Below, piece after piece: positions 9,356 through 16,250 of a stretch of 64,000 nucleotides of DNA; position 1 is the stretch's first letter, and each line of letters opens with the position of its first letter. The translations under genes were made by a program, and so were the position numbers. Under the pieces are notes generated by a model. That model had not been told where the DNA came from and did not search any database. It worked only from the letters and a program-made list of their open reading frames with translations. Origin of the DNA: a virus. The DNA is taken from positions 1 to 64,000 of the IMG/VR virus record IMGVR_UViG_3300037493_005292, one strand, 5' to 3'.

Positions 9356-9764
9356 TCCGAATACCGACGTAAGCATCATCGAGCGTTCGGTCGTGTTCAT
9401 CGACCATCTGGATCGGTACATGAAGGGCATTGAGTACATGGTCGAGCGGTCTGAATACGAGACGCACTTTGTCAGGGACGACAAAGAGGCGTGGATCAAG
9501 GTGTACTTCGGAACCTTTACCGACCAGACTGCCAGTCAGGTGGTAATCCCCGAGATTCAGAAGATCATCCAGACGGCTAAAGCCGAGGACTTTCTCACCG
9601 TCAAGCTCGACGGTGACACGGTGGTAGTGCAGTACGCGTTCAAGTTCGTGGACTGCTACGGCCTGGCGCTGTTCATGCCAATGGACAGTGGCCGGCAGTA
9701 CCCGTTCAATTCGATGGTGGCCCCGCTCGCGCGAATCAGGTCTTACTTGAACCCGGCTGAATGA
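9327..9764 (+). CDS. Hypothetical protein, overlapping its upstream partner
   Basis: 145 residues. The ATG at 9327 is preferred because AGGAGCAGGA lies just upstream, inside the end of the coiled-coil gene; the longer open frame from 9261 is not needed. The sequence is mixed alpha/beta with acidic character and several Phe/Tyr-rich strands. No catalytic motif was recognised. Its 3' end overlaps the convergent minus-strand gene by 29 bp. It is probably co-translated with the coiled-coil protein. Confidence 0.7.
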   Translation: MSVSAKEIFDPNTDVSIIERSVVFIDHLDRYMKGIEYMVERSEYETHFVRDDKEAWIKVYFGTFTDQTASQVVIPEIQKIIQTAKAEDFLTVKLDGDTVVVQYAFKFVDCYGLALFMPMDSGRQYPFNSMVAPLARIRSYLNPAE

Positions 9765-10332
9765 CCTGGTATGGCCGAATGTGTTCAAAGAACCATCCAC
9801 GTACCGCGTGCTTGAAAGGCCAGGCGAACCCGTACATCGGTCCAGCCATGAGCTCGACGTAGTACTCGATATCGATAGGCTTCCCAAGTTCGATGCGGGC
9901 GCGCATGGTCTCGAGGAACGCACGGCGCTCCATGACGTAGCGGAACCACGCGAGCCCGATAGGCAGGGGCAACAACAGATAGAACACGAGGGAGAGGATC
10001 ACCCCGATGGGCAACAGCCCAAAGGGGTTCAACCACGCGAACTGGCGTACGTGGGTGAGCTCGTGCCGTAGGGTCACGAAGTCGTACTCAGGATTAGCCC
10101 CGTAGGTCCACCCGGTAGGAAAATACACGGTATTTCCGATGGTGGTAGCACGGTCCATGAACCCTTTGCGTTTGTCATGCGTAAACAGTTTGAGGAACGG
10201 GTCAGTTATGCGACCGATAACCCGACACCATTTAGTATTTTCTTTCCTTTTGAGTTTCAGGTTATAGTCTGTTTTACCTTTTAGGTACAGGGCGTTAAGG
10301 CGTTCTACAACTTGACCATTTGTTATGGGCAT
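9736..10332 (-). CDS. Membrane HExxH metallopeptidase-like protein
   Basis: 198 residues. RHELTHVRQF contains a zinc-binding HExxH (H90, E91, H94), followed at about 104-130 by a long hydrophobic segment long enough to cross the membrane once or as a hairpin. Glu residues after it (E134, E139) could complete the site. The N-terminus is basic and soluble. The start is supported by TAGGAGGA 4 nt upstream. It is divergent from the Nudix-like gene across a short shared promoter region. The architecture resembles small zinc proteases found in large phages; the substrate is not known. Confidence 0.75.
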   Translation of the reverse strand: MPITNGQVVERLNALYLKGKTDYNLKLKRKENTKWCRVIGRITDPFLKLFTHDKRKGFMDRATTIGNTVYFPTGWTYGANPEYDFVTLRHELTHVRQFAWLNPFGLLPIGVILSLVFYLLLPLPIGLAWFRYVMERRAFLETMRARIELGKPIDIEYYVELMAGPMYGFAWPFKHAVRGWFFEHIRPYQVIQPGSSKT

Positions 10333-10396
10333 GATTCCTCCTAGCTTGTGCGTCCCTTAATGATAGTGGTAAAAGAGAAATTAAAGGAAAAACAAC
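10333..10396. promoter_or_regulatory. Bidirectional promoter region with overlapping -10 elements
   Basis: The divergent gap contains TTAATGATAGTGG. Read forward it offers GATAGT (10362-10367) for the gene at 10397; read in reverse it offers TATCAT (10360-10365) for the gene starting at 10332. Both genes have ribosome binding sites after this point (AAAGGA forward, TAGGAGGA reverse). Confidence 0.45.
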
Positions 10397-11026
10397 ATGC
10401 TCAAAGAAGACCAGTTAATCGCCTGTTTTCCTGCGAATGTTTTAGACGGTACCAAAATTAAAGGGTGTGTCACCGTGTTTCAACACGGCGCAGTGATGGA
10501 GAAGTTGTTCGGTCATACCGTCTACATGCGTCGTGGTGACATCGAACAAGACCCTTCATGGTTGCAGATCATCCCCTACACCTACGTTTATAACAAACGC
10601 GGTGAAATATTCACGTATCGTCGTCGGCCGGTCTCTGGTGAAACGCGCTTGCACGGCAAGGTATCAGTGGGTGTTGGAGGTCACGTAGAGCAGGGAGACA
10701 ACCGCGTATCCCCGCAAGCTGCAGTTCTTGCAGCTGCCTACCGCGAATTGCACGAGGAGCTTCTCTTTGACCCGCTGCTCGGCCCAACATCCACGTTATT
10801 TCACGGATTCTTCTTGCGTTTGCAGGGTACACCAGTGGATCAAGTGCACTTTGGCATGGTGATGTCTTTAGCATATTCCGGTACCATTCAAGCCAACGAC
10901 GGCGAGATCGAAGTAGTCGGGTGGTTAAAGCCCGCGGCGATACTCGAGTTGAAGGAGGTTGAGGAATGGACCAAGGAGTTGCTGACGTACATCATGCAGC
11001 GGGATGCCAAGGGATGCAACTGCTAG
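10397..11026 (+). CDS. Nudix-like hydrolase
   Basis: 209 residues. A Nudix-type box lies at about 92-125: GVGGHVEQGD followed by YRELHEELLF. The REL..EE core (R116, E117, E120, E121) is intact, but the spacing from the first Glu (E98) to the Arg is longer than the canonical 8 residues, so this is a variant box with an insertion. Nudix enzymes hydrolyse nucleoside diphosphates linked to another moiety, such as oxidised dNTPs, ADP-ribose compounds or RNA caps. Three Cys at or near the C-terminus (GCNC) are unusual. Start supported by AAAGGA 8 nt upstream. A zinc-ribbon gene is nested over its 3' end. Confidence 0.75.
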   Translation: MLKEDQLIACFPANVLDGTKIKGCVTVFQHGAVMEKLFGHTVYMRRGDIEQDPSWLQIIPYTYVYNKRGEIFTYRRRPVSGETRLHGKVSVGVGGHVEQGDNRVSPQAAVLAAAYRELHEELLFDPLLGPTSTLFHGFFLRLQGTPVDQVHFGMVMSLAYSGTIQANDGEIEVVGWLKPAAILELKEVEEWTKELLTYIMQRDAKGCNC

Positions 11027-11163
11027 ATATCGTAACCTCGCAGAGTGGCAGTTACTTTAACATTAAGTGTTCATGTGGAATCACCATAAAGCATCCGTAT
11101 CATCAGTATCGTGTTATATGCGACTGCGGAAAGTCAATGCCGTTGCGTGAGCTGGTTGCTTAG
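10966..11163 (+). CDS. Small zinc-ribbon protein nested over the Nudix-like gene end
   Basis: 65 residues. The ATG at 10966 follows a strong AAGGAGG with 7-nt spacing, although this lies 61 bp inside the preceding gene; that site argues for a real overlapping start. An internal ATG at 11014 would give 49 residues. Two CxC pairs (KCSCG and ICDCG) about 20 residues apart form a likely zinc ribbon. Many phage proteins of this size bind nucleic acid or RNA polymerase. No closer assignment is possible. Confidence 0.6.
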   Translation: MDQGVADVHHAAGCQGMQLLDIVTSQSGSYFNIKCSCGITIKHPYHQYRVICDCGKSMPLRELVA

Positions 11164-11164
11164 C

Positions 11165-11195
11165 TTATACTCGCCGCTGTCAGCTAGGTGCTGAC
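11165..11195 (+). promoter_or_regulatory. Promoter and 5'-terminal hairpin before the DHH gene
   Basis: TATACT at 11166-11171 is a good -10. The predicted transcript start near 11178 coincides with a hairpin GTCAGC-TAGGT-GCTGAC at 11179-11195. A hairpin at the very 5' end is a known way to protect mRNA from 5'-dependent decay. A GAGG ribosome binding site follows at 11215-11218. Confidence 0.5.
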
Positions 11196-11225
11196 GTTCG
11201 TTACATTTAAGAAAGAGGCTCTCAA

Positions 11226-12152
11226 ATGTCTGATGTTCATATTCTCTATCACCAGGACGCGGACGGTAATGCCAGTGCAGCGATTCTTCGCAAGTATCTA
11301 CAGGCTTCTGGTAACAATGTTATCCTCCGCGGTCTCAGCCATGGTGCGCGTTCTGGGTCGTTAAGCGTCGGAAGTGACGACCTAATCTACCTCGTGGATT
11401 ATGCCTTTCAGCCCCTAATAGCGATGTCGCAATTTGCGCAATCACACAAGAACCTCGTATGGATTGATCATCATGCCAACAGCATTGAATACGAGGAAGC
11501 AATCCCATCGCTAAAGGACGTTCAGGGCATACGGCAGCAGCATTTCTCAGACACAGAAATGACCATCTCCGCGTGCGAGCTCACGTGGCAGTATTGTTAT
11601 CCCGGCACGCCAATCCCGCCGATCATCGATCTGATTGGGTGCTATGATACGTACCGGCATGTGCGCGAGCACAACGATGATGCGTTGTTATTGGTAAACT
11701 ACCTTAACAGCGTAAACACTGCCATTCACAGTCGAGATGGTTCGCTCTTCTGGAACGACATCATGGCGCTCTCAGCAGAGGAACAGCGACTTGCGCTGGA
11801 GAAGACATTCCTACCTGAAGGACGGGTCTGTCTTCGGTATAGCCAAAGTCGTGCAGCTTCAGTTATGCGTACAGCGTCATTTGAAGCAAAGTTCCTCGGC
11901 ATCTCCGCACTCATCGTAAACACGTCGTGGGCGTACTCACAGTTCTTCAATGAACTCTACGACCACACAGTACACCAGCTTATGGTGGCCTTCACGTTTA
12001 AGCGTGACCGTTGGGTAGTCACGCTCTATTCCACGCACAAAGAAGTCAACTGCGCAGAGCTCGCCCGCAAGATGGGCGGGAGCGGGCATCCTAGCGCCGG
12101 TGGCTTCACCCTCAAGGATTTCTCGGATTTCGAACGACTGCTGGAAAGGTAG
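11226..12152 (+). CDS. DHH/DHHA1-family phosphoesterase (nanoRNase-like)
   Basis: 308 residues. Motif I HQDADG (H9, D11, D13), motif III DHH (D81-H83) and a C-terminal DHHA1 glycine motif GGSGHPSAGGF (about 285) are all present, which fits the NrnA/NrnB and cyclic dinucleotide phosphodiesterase group. Such enzymes use two metal ions to hydrolyse short oligoribonucleotides or pApA-type dinucleotides. In a phage this may recycle nanoRNA or remove nucleotide signals used in defence; that role is inference. The gene has its own promoter and a strong downstream terminator, so it is a single-gene unit. Confidence 0.85.
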   Translation: MSDVHILYHQDADGNASAAILRKYLQASGNNVILRGLSHGARSGSLSVGSDDLIYLVDYAFQPLIAMSQFAQSHKNLVWIDHHANSIEYEEAIPSLKDVQGIRQQHFSDTEMTISACELTWQYCYPGTPIPPIIDLIGCYDTYRHVREHNDDALLLVNYLNSVNTAIHSRDGSLFWNDIMALSAEEQRLALEKTFLPEGRVCLRYSQSRAASVMRTASFEAKFLGISALIVNTSWAYSQFFNELYDHTVHQLMVAFTFKRDRWVVTLYSTHKEVNCAELARKMGGSGHPSAGGFTLKDFSDFERLLER

Positions 12153-12159
12153 GGGAAGA

Positions 12160-12184
12160 GGGAGCGCAAGCTCCCTTTTCTTTT
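12160..12184 (+). terminator. Rho-independent terminator after the DHH gene
   Basis: GGGAGC-GCAA-GCTCCC at 12160-12175 followed by TTTTCTTTT. It has a 6-bp GC-rich stem with a GNRA-type loop. It lies between convergent genes; on the minus strand the run after the stem is only TCTTCC, so termination there is weaker. Confidence 0.85.
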
Positions 12185-12188
12185 GCTC

Positions 12189-12578
12189 TCAGGGACGCGA
12201 GGTATACTCCACGCCACCCATGTGAATAGCGGCAGGCGGGACAGACTTCTTGATTTGCTCTTCAACGTCTTCTTTGGTCACCCCAGGCTTCCCAGCAACC
12301 ATAGCAAACCCACGGACGTACATATCCGTAGCGGCTTGCTTGCCGAGATACCACATCGCTGCAGCGCCCATGGAGAAGGCGATGCCGAGCATGTAGCCAG
12401 CCAAGGGCCAGTCGAGGTTGGGCTGCTTCCAGACAGTGAAGCCAGCCATAGCAGCCGAGAGCACTTCGTAGATGAAGAACGCCAAGAACTTCTTGCTCTT
12501 GAACGCCGGGTGCTGCATCTCGCGGAAGAGATTGTGATTGAGCCTGACGTGTTCTAGTTGGGCCTCGTTGTCAGTCAT
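12189..12578 (-). CDS. Small membrane protein, holin-like candidate
   Basis: 129 residues. Two hydrophobic helices at about 32-52 and 58-84 are joined by a short turn; the N-terminus is charged and the C-terminus is soluble and acidic/basic mixed. This topology fits class II or III holins, but also many other phage membrane proteins. The exported transglycosylase is about 2.4 kb upstream on the same strand, which makes a lysis role reasonable but unproven. Start preceded by GAAGGAAG, overlapping the previous stop. Confidence 0.55.
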   Translation of the reverse strand: MTDNEAQLEHVRLNHNLFREMQHPAFKSKKFLAFFIYEVLSAAMAGFTVWKQPNLDWPLAGYMLGIAFSMGAAAMWYLGKQAATDMYVRGFAMVAGKPGVTKEDVEEQIKKSVPPAAIHMGGVEYTSRP

Positions 12579-13248
12579 TGGGCTCGTCTTCCTTCACTAC
12601 CTTGGGGGGCGGTGGGTCGATGAAGAGCATGGTGATTTCGCCGACAATCGCTTCTGCGGACTGAGCTCCAGTGCACTTCGAGCAGGTGAGCTCGACGAGG
12701 GACACCTCCTCGTTGTTTTTGTCGATCATGTACAGCCGGCTGTCTGCGCTAAGACCGAACTTCGAAACAGTGATGTCCCAGAGCTTCTCATGCTTGTCGT
12801 TGATTTCCTGCATGAGCTGCTGGACCCGAATCTGAGCGTTCTCTACTTCGTGCTCGAGCTCCTTGATTTCTTTGTTCAGGACATCGAGCTCGTGGTCGTC
12901 AGCGTATTTCACGATGGTGCGTTTCTGGAGCTGCTTGGTGCAGAATTGGTCTCCGCGGAGTGTCAGGGCAATCGCGCGTCCGGCAGCGTTTACGAGATCA
13001 TCGGAGGCATCCGGCATGGTGGAGATCTTCTGCACCAGACCGTGCAATTTGGCAGCGTGCTCCGGAAGCTTGCAGTTGGTGAGCTTGCGCAGAACCTGCA
13101 TGCCCTGGGCGTTCTCCCGCAGGGGATTGAAGGTTCTGAAGGGATTGGGAGCCTGTTCTCCTTGGGGCATGCCTTGTGGGTGCCCTGAGATAGGTTGAAC
13201 GAGGCGCGGCCCAGCGTGGCCAGGGAAGGGACGTACGTTGTTTGTCAT
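12571..13248 (-). CDS. Hypothetical coiled-coil protein
   Basis: 225 residues. A Pro/Gly-rich N-terminus (to about 45) is followed by helices, then a clear coiled coil at about 120-160 (repeating Leu/Ile/Val with Glu/Lys). A CSKC pair near 190 and a Pro-rich, acidic tail complete it. AGGAG precedes the ATG. It overlaps both neighbours in a compact minus-strand operon. No family recognised; a structural or adaptor role is possible. Confidence 0.65.
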   Translation of the reverse strand: MTNNVRPFPGHAGPRLVQPISGHPQGMPQGEQAPNPFRTFNPLRENAQGMQVLRKLTNCKLPEHAAKLHGLVQKISTMPDASDDLVNAAGRAIALTLRGDQFCTKQLQKRTIVKYADDHELDVLNKEIKELEHEVENAQIRVQQLMQEINDKHEKLWDITVSKFGLSADSRLYMIDKNNEEVSLVELTCSKCTGAQSAEAIVGEITMLFIDPPPPKVVKEDEPND

Positions 13249-13691
13249 TCTGCGTTCTCCTCAATGTGTGGAATTGTCTCGAGACCTACTAGCTCGTAAT
13301 ACCAGGTATCACCTGCGCCCTCGTCTAGCACGAAGTTTATGCGGACACGCAAGTACTTGTTGATGCGCAGCTTTCCCGGCTGTCTGTGCCGCGCGCCCAC
13401 CCACCCCAACCCGTCAATGAATATCATCGAAGCAAATTCGAGTTCATGCGCTACGACGTTTATTACCATGTGTGGGGTAAGCGGTAAGACCGTCTTAGCG
13501 CGTTTTATTGTCCAATAACGGCTAGAGGTGGCGCACCGTTCTACGTTTTCGCAGTGCCCTACCAACTCGAGGTCGTTCGTTCCCTCTATCCTAGCCCATA
13601 GCTGTATCCGGGTCGTGGATCCCCAGCATAAGTCATCTGGAACATCTATTTCCTGGCCGTTATATGGGTCTTGAGGTAACGGTTCAGTCAT
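13245..13691 (-). CDS. Hypothetical protein
   Basis: 148 residues, mostly beta-structured by appearance, with an acidic N-terminus and several Trp and Cys residues (DLCW, GHCENVERC). No conserved enzyme motif is visible. The ATG at 13691 overlaps the end of the dNMP kinase gene and has GGAG upstream. It sits in an operon with the kinase and the coiled-coil protein, so it may act in DNA precursor metabolism or be an unrelated passenger. Confidence 0.65.
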   Translation of the reverse strand: MTEPLPQDPYNGQEIDVPDDLCWGSTTRIQLWARIEGTNDLELVGHCENVERCATSSRYWTIKRAKTVLPLTPHMVINVVAHELEFASMIFIDGLGWVGARHRQPGKLRINKYLRVRINFVLDEGAGDTWYYELVGLETIPHIEENAE

Positions 13692-14293
13692 ATCTTATGC
13701 TCCAGTGCCGCATGGATATTAGACGCATAGCGCGCAAATTCTCCAGGGTTCTTTACTGTTGCGTAGATGTGTTCCGGTGGGATGTCCCACATTGAGGTTT
13801 CGCTCGCATGTCCCAGTAGTGCGTCGTCTTTAATATCTGCGCTGTAGTTCCGTTTTTCGGGCACGATTAGGAGGTTAAGCGCGTGGTATTCCTTAACGAG
13901 AGCAGCTGCCTCATTAGGAAACCGGATGTCGGTGACCACGATTATCGCGCGTTTGTTCTTGTCGATAGCACGTTGCAACCCGAGAGGATCCACGCCGTTG
14001 CCGACGTAGTCGTCGATTCGTGTGAGGAGCTTATCGATCCAGATATCCGGGTTGTGACCGCGGCAGAGTTCGGTGCCGAACTGCTGCATGAGCTTACGGA
14101 TCTCAGGACCTTTTGTTTCGCTAGGACCCCACAGTTGGTCGTGGGATAGGTCGAAGATGTCCAGGAGGTAGCATTTCATGGCGTCTGCGAATGCCAATGA
14201 GCGTGCACCATGGCTTTGCTCCAGTATCTTGGCCGCAGTGTCCTTGCCACTTCCCATTCCACCTATGATGCCGATAACAAGAGGACTACGCAT
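13688..14293 (-). CDS. Deoxynucleoside monophosphate kinase-like P-loop kinase
   Basis: 201 residues from the ATG at 14293, chosen because GGAG lies 8 nt upstream and the P-loop GGMGSGKDT (residues 11-19) then sits at the usual distance from the N-terminus. TDIRFPNEA near 125 matches the conserved D-R-F-x-N-E motif of phage T4 gp1-type dNMP kinases. The product would phosphorylate dNMPs to dNDPs, complementing the NrdJ reductase encoded elsewhere in the window. It starts 8 bp inside the preceding gene. Confidence 0.8.
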   Translation of the reverse strand: MRSPLVIGIIGGMGSGKDTAAKILEQSHGARSLAFADAMKCYLLDIFDLSHDQLWGPSETKGPEIRKLMQQFGTELCRGHNPDIWIDKLLTRIDDYVGNGVDPLGLQRAIDKNKRAIIVVTDIRFPNEAAALVKEYHALNLLIVPEKRNYSADIKDDALLGHASETSMWDIPPEHIYATVKNPGEFARYASNIHAALEHKI

Positions 14294-14609
14294 TCGATGT
14301 CTCCGGTGTAACGGGCTCGTCTGGGTCAATCGCAGCTTCAACCGGGTCGTTAACCTCAACAAAGTCTGACTCCACTCGGGTGTTGGTGGCCGCGTCGATG
14401 TCGATGATAATGAAGCGTCGGCCGTTTACAAGTTTGGCGTACACGGGAATGCGGCTAGGGAGGGCTTCTCCGAGGTCTATAGAGGTGTATTTGTGTGAAG
14501 TTCTGGGAAGGGTGCTCTCCCATACGGCATCTGTAAGGAGAATACCCCCCGAGTCAGTATCGATGTAACCGACAACGGTTTCTTTAGAAGGAAATTGAAC
14601 AATGGCCAT
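14286..14609 (-). CDS. Hypothetical small beta-rich protein
   Basis: 107 residues with an N-terminal beta-rich body and a disordered acidic, Pro-rich tail ending PVTPETSNA. AGGAGGG precedes the ATG, and an extended -10 promoter (TGC-TATAAC) lies about 32 bp upstream. It is the first gene of the operon that includes the dNMP kinase and the holin-like protein. No family recognised. Confidence 0.65.
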   Translation of the reverse strand: MAIVQFPSKETVVGYIDTDSGGILLTDAVWESTLPRTSHKYTSIDLGEALPSRIPVYAKLVNGRRFIIIDIDAATNTRVESDFVEVNDPVEAAIDPDEPVTPETSNA

Positions 14610-14640
14610 GAGCCCTCCTTATGCGGTGTTTGTTGAAAGT

Positions 14641-14649
14641 GTTATAGCA
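14641..14649 (-). promoter_or_regulatory. Extended -10 promoter for the dNMP kinase operon
   Basis: On the minus strand TGC precedes TATAAC (14641-14646). The transcript would start near 14634 and carry a 25-nt leader with AGGAGGG before the ATG at 14609. It lies just downstream of the terminator at 14664-14693, so the upstream and downstream transcription units are insulated. Confidence 0.6.
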
Positions 14650-14663
14650 CAGTCTTTAGGAGC

Positions 14664-14693
14664 AAAAAAAGGGGTGCTGTAAAAAAGCACCCC
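14664..14693 (-). terminator. Strong Rho-independent terminator
   Basis: On the minus strand GGGGTGC-TTTTTTACA-GCACCCC (14671-14693) is followed by seven T residues (14664-14670). Four bases of its 5' arm (14690-14693) also belong to the closing stem of the adjacent structured domain, so the two foldings compete. Confidence 0.9.
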
Positions 14694-14833
14694 CTCTTCT
14701 CACTGAGAGAGCCGAGCTCCTGGCGATCGAGCGTCTGGGGCCGCGGCTGCTATTTTGGTTGTCCTACAACCACACCGAACATACCGTAGTATCTACGGCC
14801 CTACGGAAAGGAAGGACATCTGAGAAGAGGGGG
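14690..14833 (-). ncRNA. Structured RNA domain 1 (tandem copy next to the terminator)
   Basis: A perfect 13-bp closing stem pairs 14690-14702 with 14821-14833. Inside, on the plus-strand reading, CTGAGAGA follows the stem directly and GACATC directly precedes its partner arm. Local hairpins are 14709-14719 (GAGC/GCTC), 14757-14771 (GGTTGT/ACAACC) and 14784-14798 (CCGTAG-TAT-CTACGG). The same junction sequences and hairpin order recur in domain 2 with different stem sequences, which supports RNA structure rather than chance. The minus strand is favoured because the terminator and the upstream transglycosylase gene read that way. I do not recognise a known RNA class. Confidence 0.65.
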
Positions 14834-14847
14834 TACACAAAAACAAC

Positions 14848-14975
14848 GATACCCTCGCTGAGAGATGGAGCTCGATTCTCCTGGCTCCTTCTTCCTCGGG
14901 TAAGGGCGCTGGCGCCCAGACAGATATTGCGCAGTATCTGCGCATGTCTGTAACAAACAGACATCCGAGGGTATC
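14848..14975 (-). ncRNA. Structured RNA domain 2 (tandem copy next to the transglycosylase gene)
   Basis: A perfect 10-bp closing stem pairs GATACCCTCG (14848-14857) with 14966-14975. Shared with domain 1 are CTGAGAGA at 14858-14865, CTCCTGGC at 14878-14885 (14717-14724 in domain 1), a hairpin with loop TAT (GCGCAG/CTGCGC, 14929-14943) and GACATC at 14960-14965. Further hairpins are 14867-14881, 14904-14917 and 14944-14964 (ATGTCTG/CAGACAT). A GGGC-GTAA-GCCC hairpin (minus strand, 14977-14988) sits between the gene's stop codon and this domain. A 14-nt A-rich linker separates the domains. It may be a long 3' untranslated region, a processed small RNA or a tandem regulatory element. Confidence 0.65.
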
Positions 14976-14987
14976 GGGGCTTACGCC

Positions 14988-15800
14988 CTACACTTTAAGC
15001 GCCCGGAAGAACGACCTTCCAAAACGCATGACTTTTTCGAGGTAATCGGGGGAGCGCCGACCTGGCCAGTATGCTGCGGGATCCTTCGTGTCGTACTCAA
15101 CTCCGCGGCGGACGAGTTCAGCAAAAACGTTACGTATGCCGCTGCCCAGAGTTGTGTATTGGCGGAAGTCTCCCTTCTTTTTGTTCCACATGATTTGGCC
15201 CGGTCCAAGATCCGCGCTTCGGTGCTCTTTTTCCCATTTTGGGTTTTCGAGAACCTCAGCGAGTTCATCCTCCGAGTAGCTGTAAGCGCGGCGTCCGTGT
15301 AAAAGCAGGAGGCCGTGTTCTGCAGCCCATTTCCTAGGCCAAGGGCCGATAGCGCACCGGTCAAAGCGCGACTCGTTTGTGATGATACCTAGTGCAGACT
15401 CCATGGGTACGGTAACAGCCTCGCCACTCTTTAGGTTGTATGTGGCATCTCGTTGCGCATCGTAAAGCGCTACTGCCCACTTAGTAGAAGCTTCCTGCTT
15501 CTTAGAAAGAGTGGTGTACCGTTCTCCACACTCATACCAAAGTTCACCATCCAGTTTGGTTTTCCAGGCAACCAAACTATTTGCGATCCGGTCAATGCTC
15601 ATTTCCCGCTCTTCATTAGTACCGTAGGGGGCCACGTCCTTGTTTAGGCGTGCTTCCTCTTGCTCCCTGTAGACTGTTGCCAAAGACTTTGTGATCACGC
15701 GCGTACCTTCCCAGGGAAGGTTCCTCTTGTTTTCCTGGGTTCCACCTGTACACAGTAGTCCCAGGATAACATAAACGAGTATTACGCCTCTCAGTCGCAT
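14988..15800 (-). CDS. Exported lytic transglycosylase-type endolysin
   Basis: 270 residues. The N-terminus (MRLRGVILVYVILGLLC) is a signal or signal-anchor sequence, so the enzyme should reach the periplasm or outer surface. GIITNESRF with E143 is the catalytic Glu motif of SLT/goose-type transglycosylases, and LGPGQIMWN (about 198-206) matches their G-x-M/GxQI motif. These enzymes cut the MurNAc-GlcNAc bond of peptidoglycan. AAGGAGG precedes the ATG and TGC-TATAAT lies about 40 bp upstream, so it has its own promoter. The mature enzyme is longer than typical phage lysozymes; residues 25-130 are of unknown function. Confidence 0.8.
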   Translation of the reverse strand: MRLRGVILVYVILGLLCTGGTQENKRNLPWEGTRVITKSLATVYREQEEARLNKDVAPYGTNEEREMSIDRIANSLVAWKTKLDGELWYECGERYTTLSKKQEASTKWAVALYDAQRDATYNLKSGEAVTVPMESALGIITNESRFDRCAIGPWPRKWAAEHGLLLLHGRRAYSYSEDELAEVLENPKWEKEHRSADLGPGQIMWNKKKGDFRQYTTLGSGIRNVFAELVRRGVEYDTKDPAAYWPGRRSPDYLEKVMRFGRSFFRALKV

Positions 15801-15838
15801 CGGACCTCCTTACCTGCGCGAATTTTTCTCTTGGAGTT

Positions 15839-15847
15839 ATTATAGCA
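15839..15847 (-). promoter_or_regulatory. Extended -10 promoter for the transglycosylase gene
   Basis: Minus strand TGC-TATAAT, a perfect consensus -10 (15839-15844) with the extended TGn element. No clear -35 lies 17 bp upstream (GCTGAA), as expected for an extended -10 promoter. The predicted leader is about 30 nt and contains AAGGAGG. Confidence 0.7.
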
Positions 15848-15899
15848 AATCAGAAACGAACTTCAGCTATTTTTTATACCATAAACCGGAGGGATTTCT

Positions 15900-16250
15900 T
15901 CAATCTTTGGGCTGCTTTTTAAACCACTCCCACATTAACGCGGTAACGCGGTCGAACTCCTCTACGCCACCGTCCTCCGCGGGAAAGAAGAAACGGTTAT
16001 TACAGTTTTCGAGGTATACGCCCGCAGCTGCTTCCTGATGGGTAAGGCCGTTTTCTTTGGCGTATATCCGTACGAGTTTGTTGATGTACAACGCGAGCTT
16101 TCCGGCGGCTTCATAGAAATCTTTTTCGATAGCCTCTTCCATGATCTTGGCCTGCTTACTCGTGTCCTGCTTTACTTGGGTTCCAGCAGGTACTTTAGTC
16201 CAGCCGCCTTTACCGTCGGGAACAGTGATCATCTCGGGGATAGCACTCAT
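15900..16250 (-). CDS. Hypothetical protein
   Basis: 116 residues from the ATG at 16250, which follows AAAGGAG at 7-nt spacing and overlaps the previous stop (ATGA). The middle is helical, with KLALYINKLVRIYAKENG and a following Gln/Ala-rich helix; one Cys occurs in LENCNNRF. No family recognised. It is the last gene of a compact minus-strand series running from 17599. Confidence 0.65.
   Translation of the reverse strand: MSAIPEMITVPDGKGGWTKVPAGTQVKQDTSKQAKIMEEAIEKDFYEAAGKLALYINKLVRIYAKENGLTHQEAAAGVYLENCNNRFFFPAEDGGVEEFDRVTALMWEWFKKQPKD

Noticed and set aside
12183-13198. Long plus-strand frames opposite the 12.2-13.2 kb genes
   Set aside because: They are antisense shadows; the minus-strand genes have ribosome binding sites, start-stop overlaps and sensible protein composition.
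14861-14885. A tRNA-like T-arm (GGAG-CTCGATT-CTCC)
   Set aside because: No acceptor, D or anticodon arm could be fitted around it; the hairpin is part of structured RNA domain 2.
14759-14953. A 64-residue plus-strand open frame in the gap at 14.7 kb
   Set aside because: It has no ribosome binding site, its sequence is dominated by hairpin arms, and the repeat structure explains the region better.
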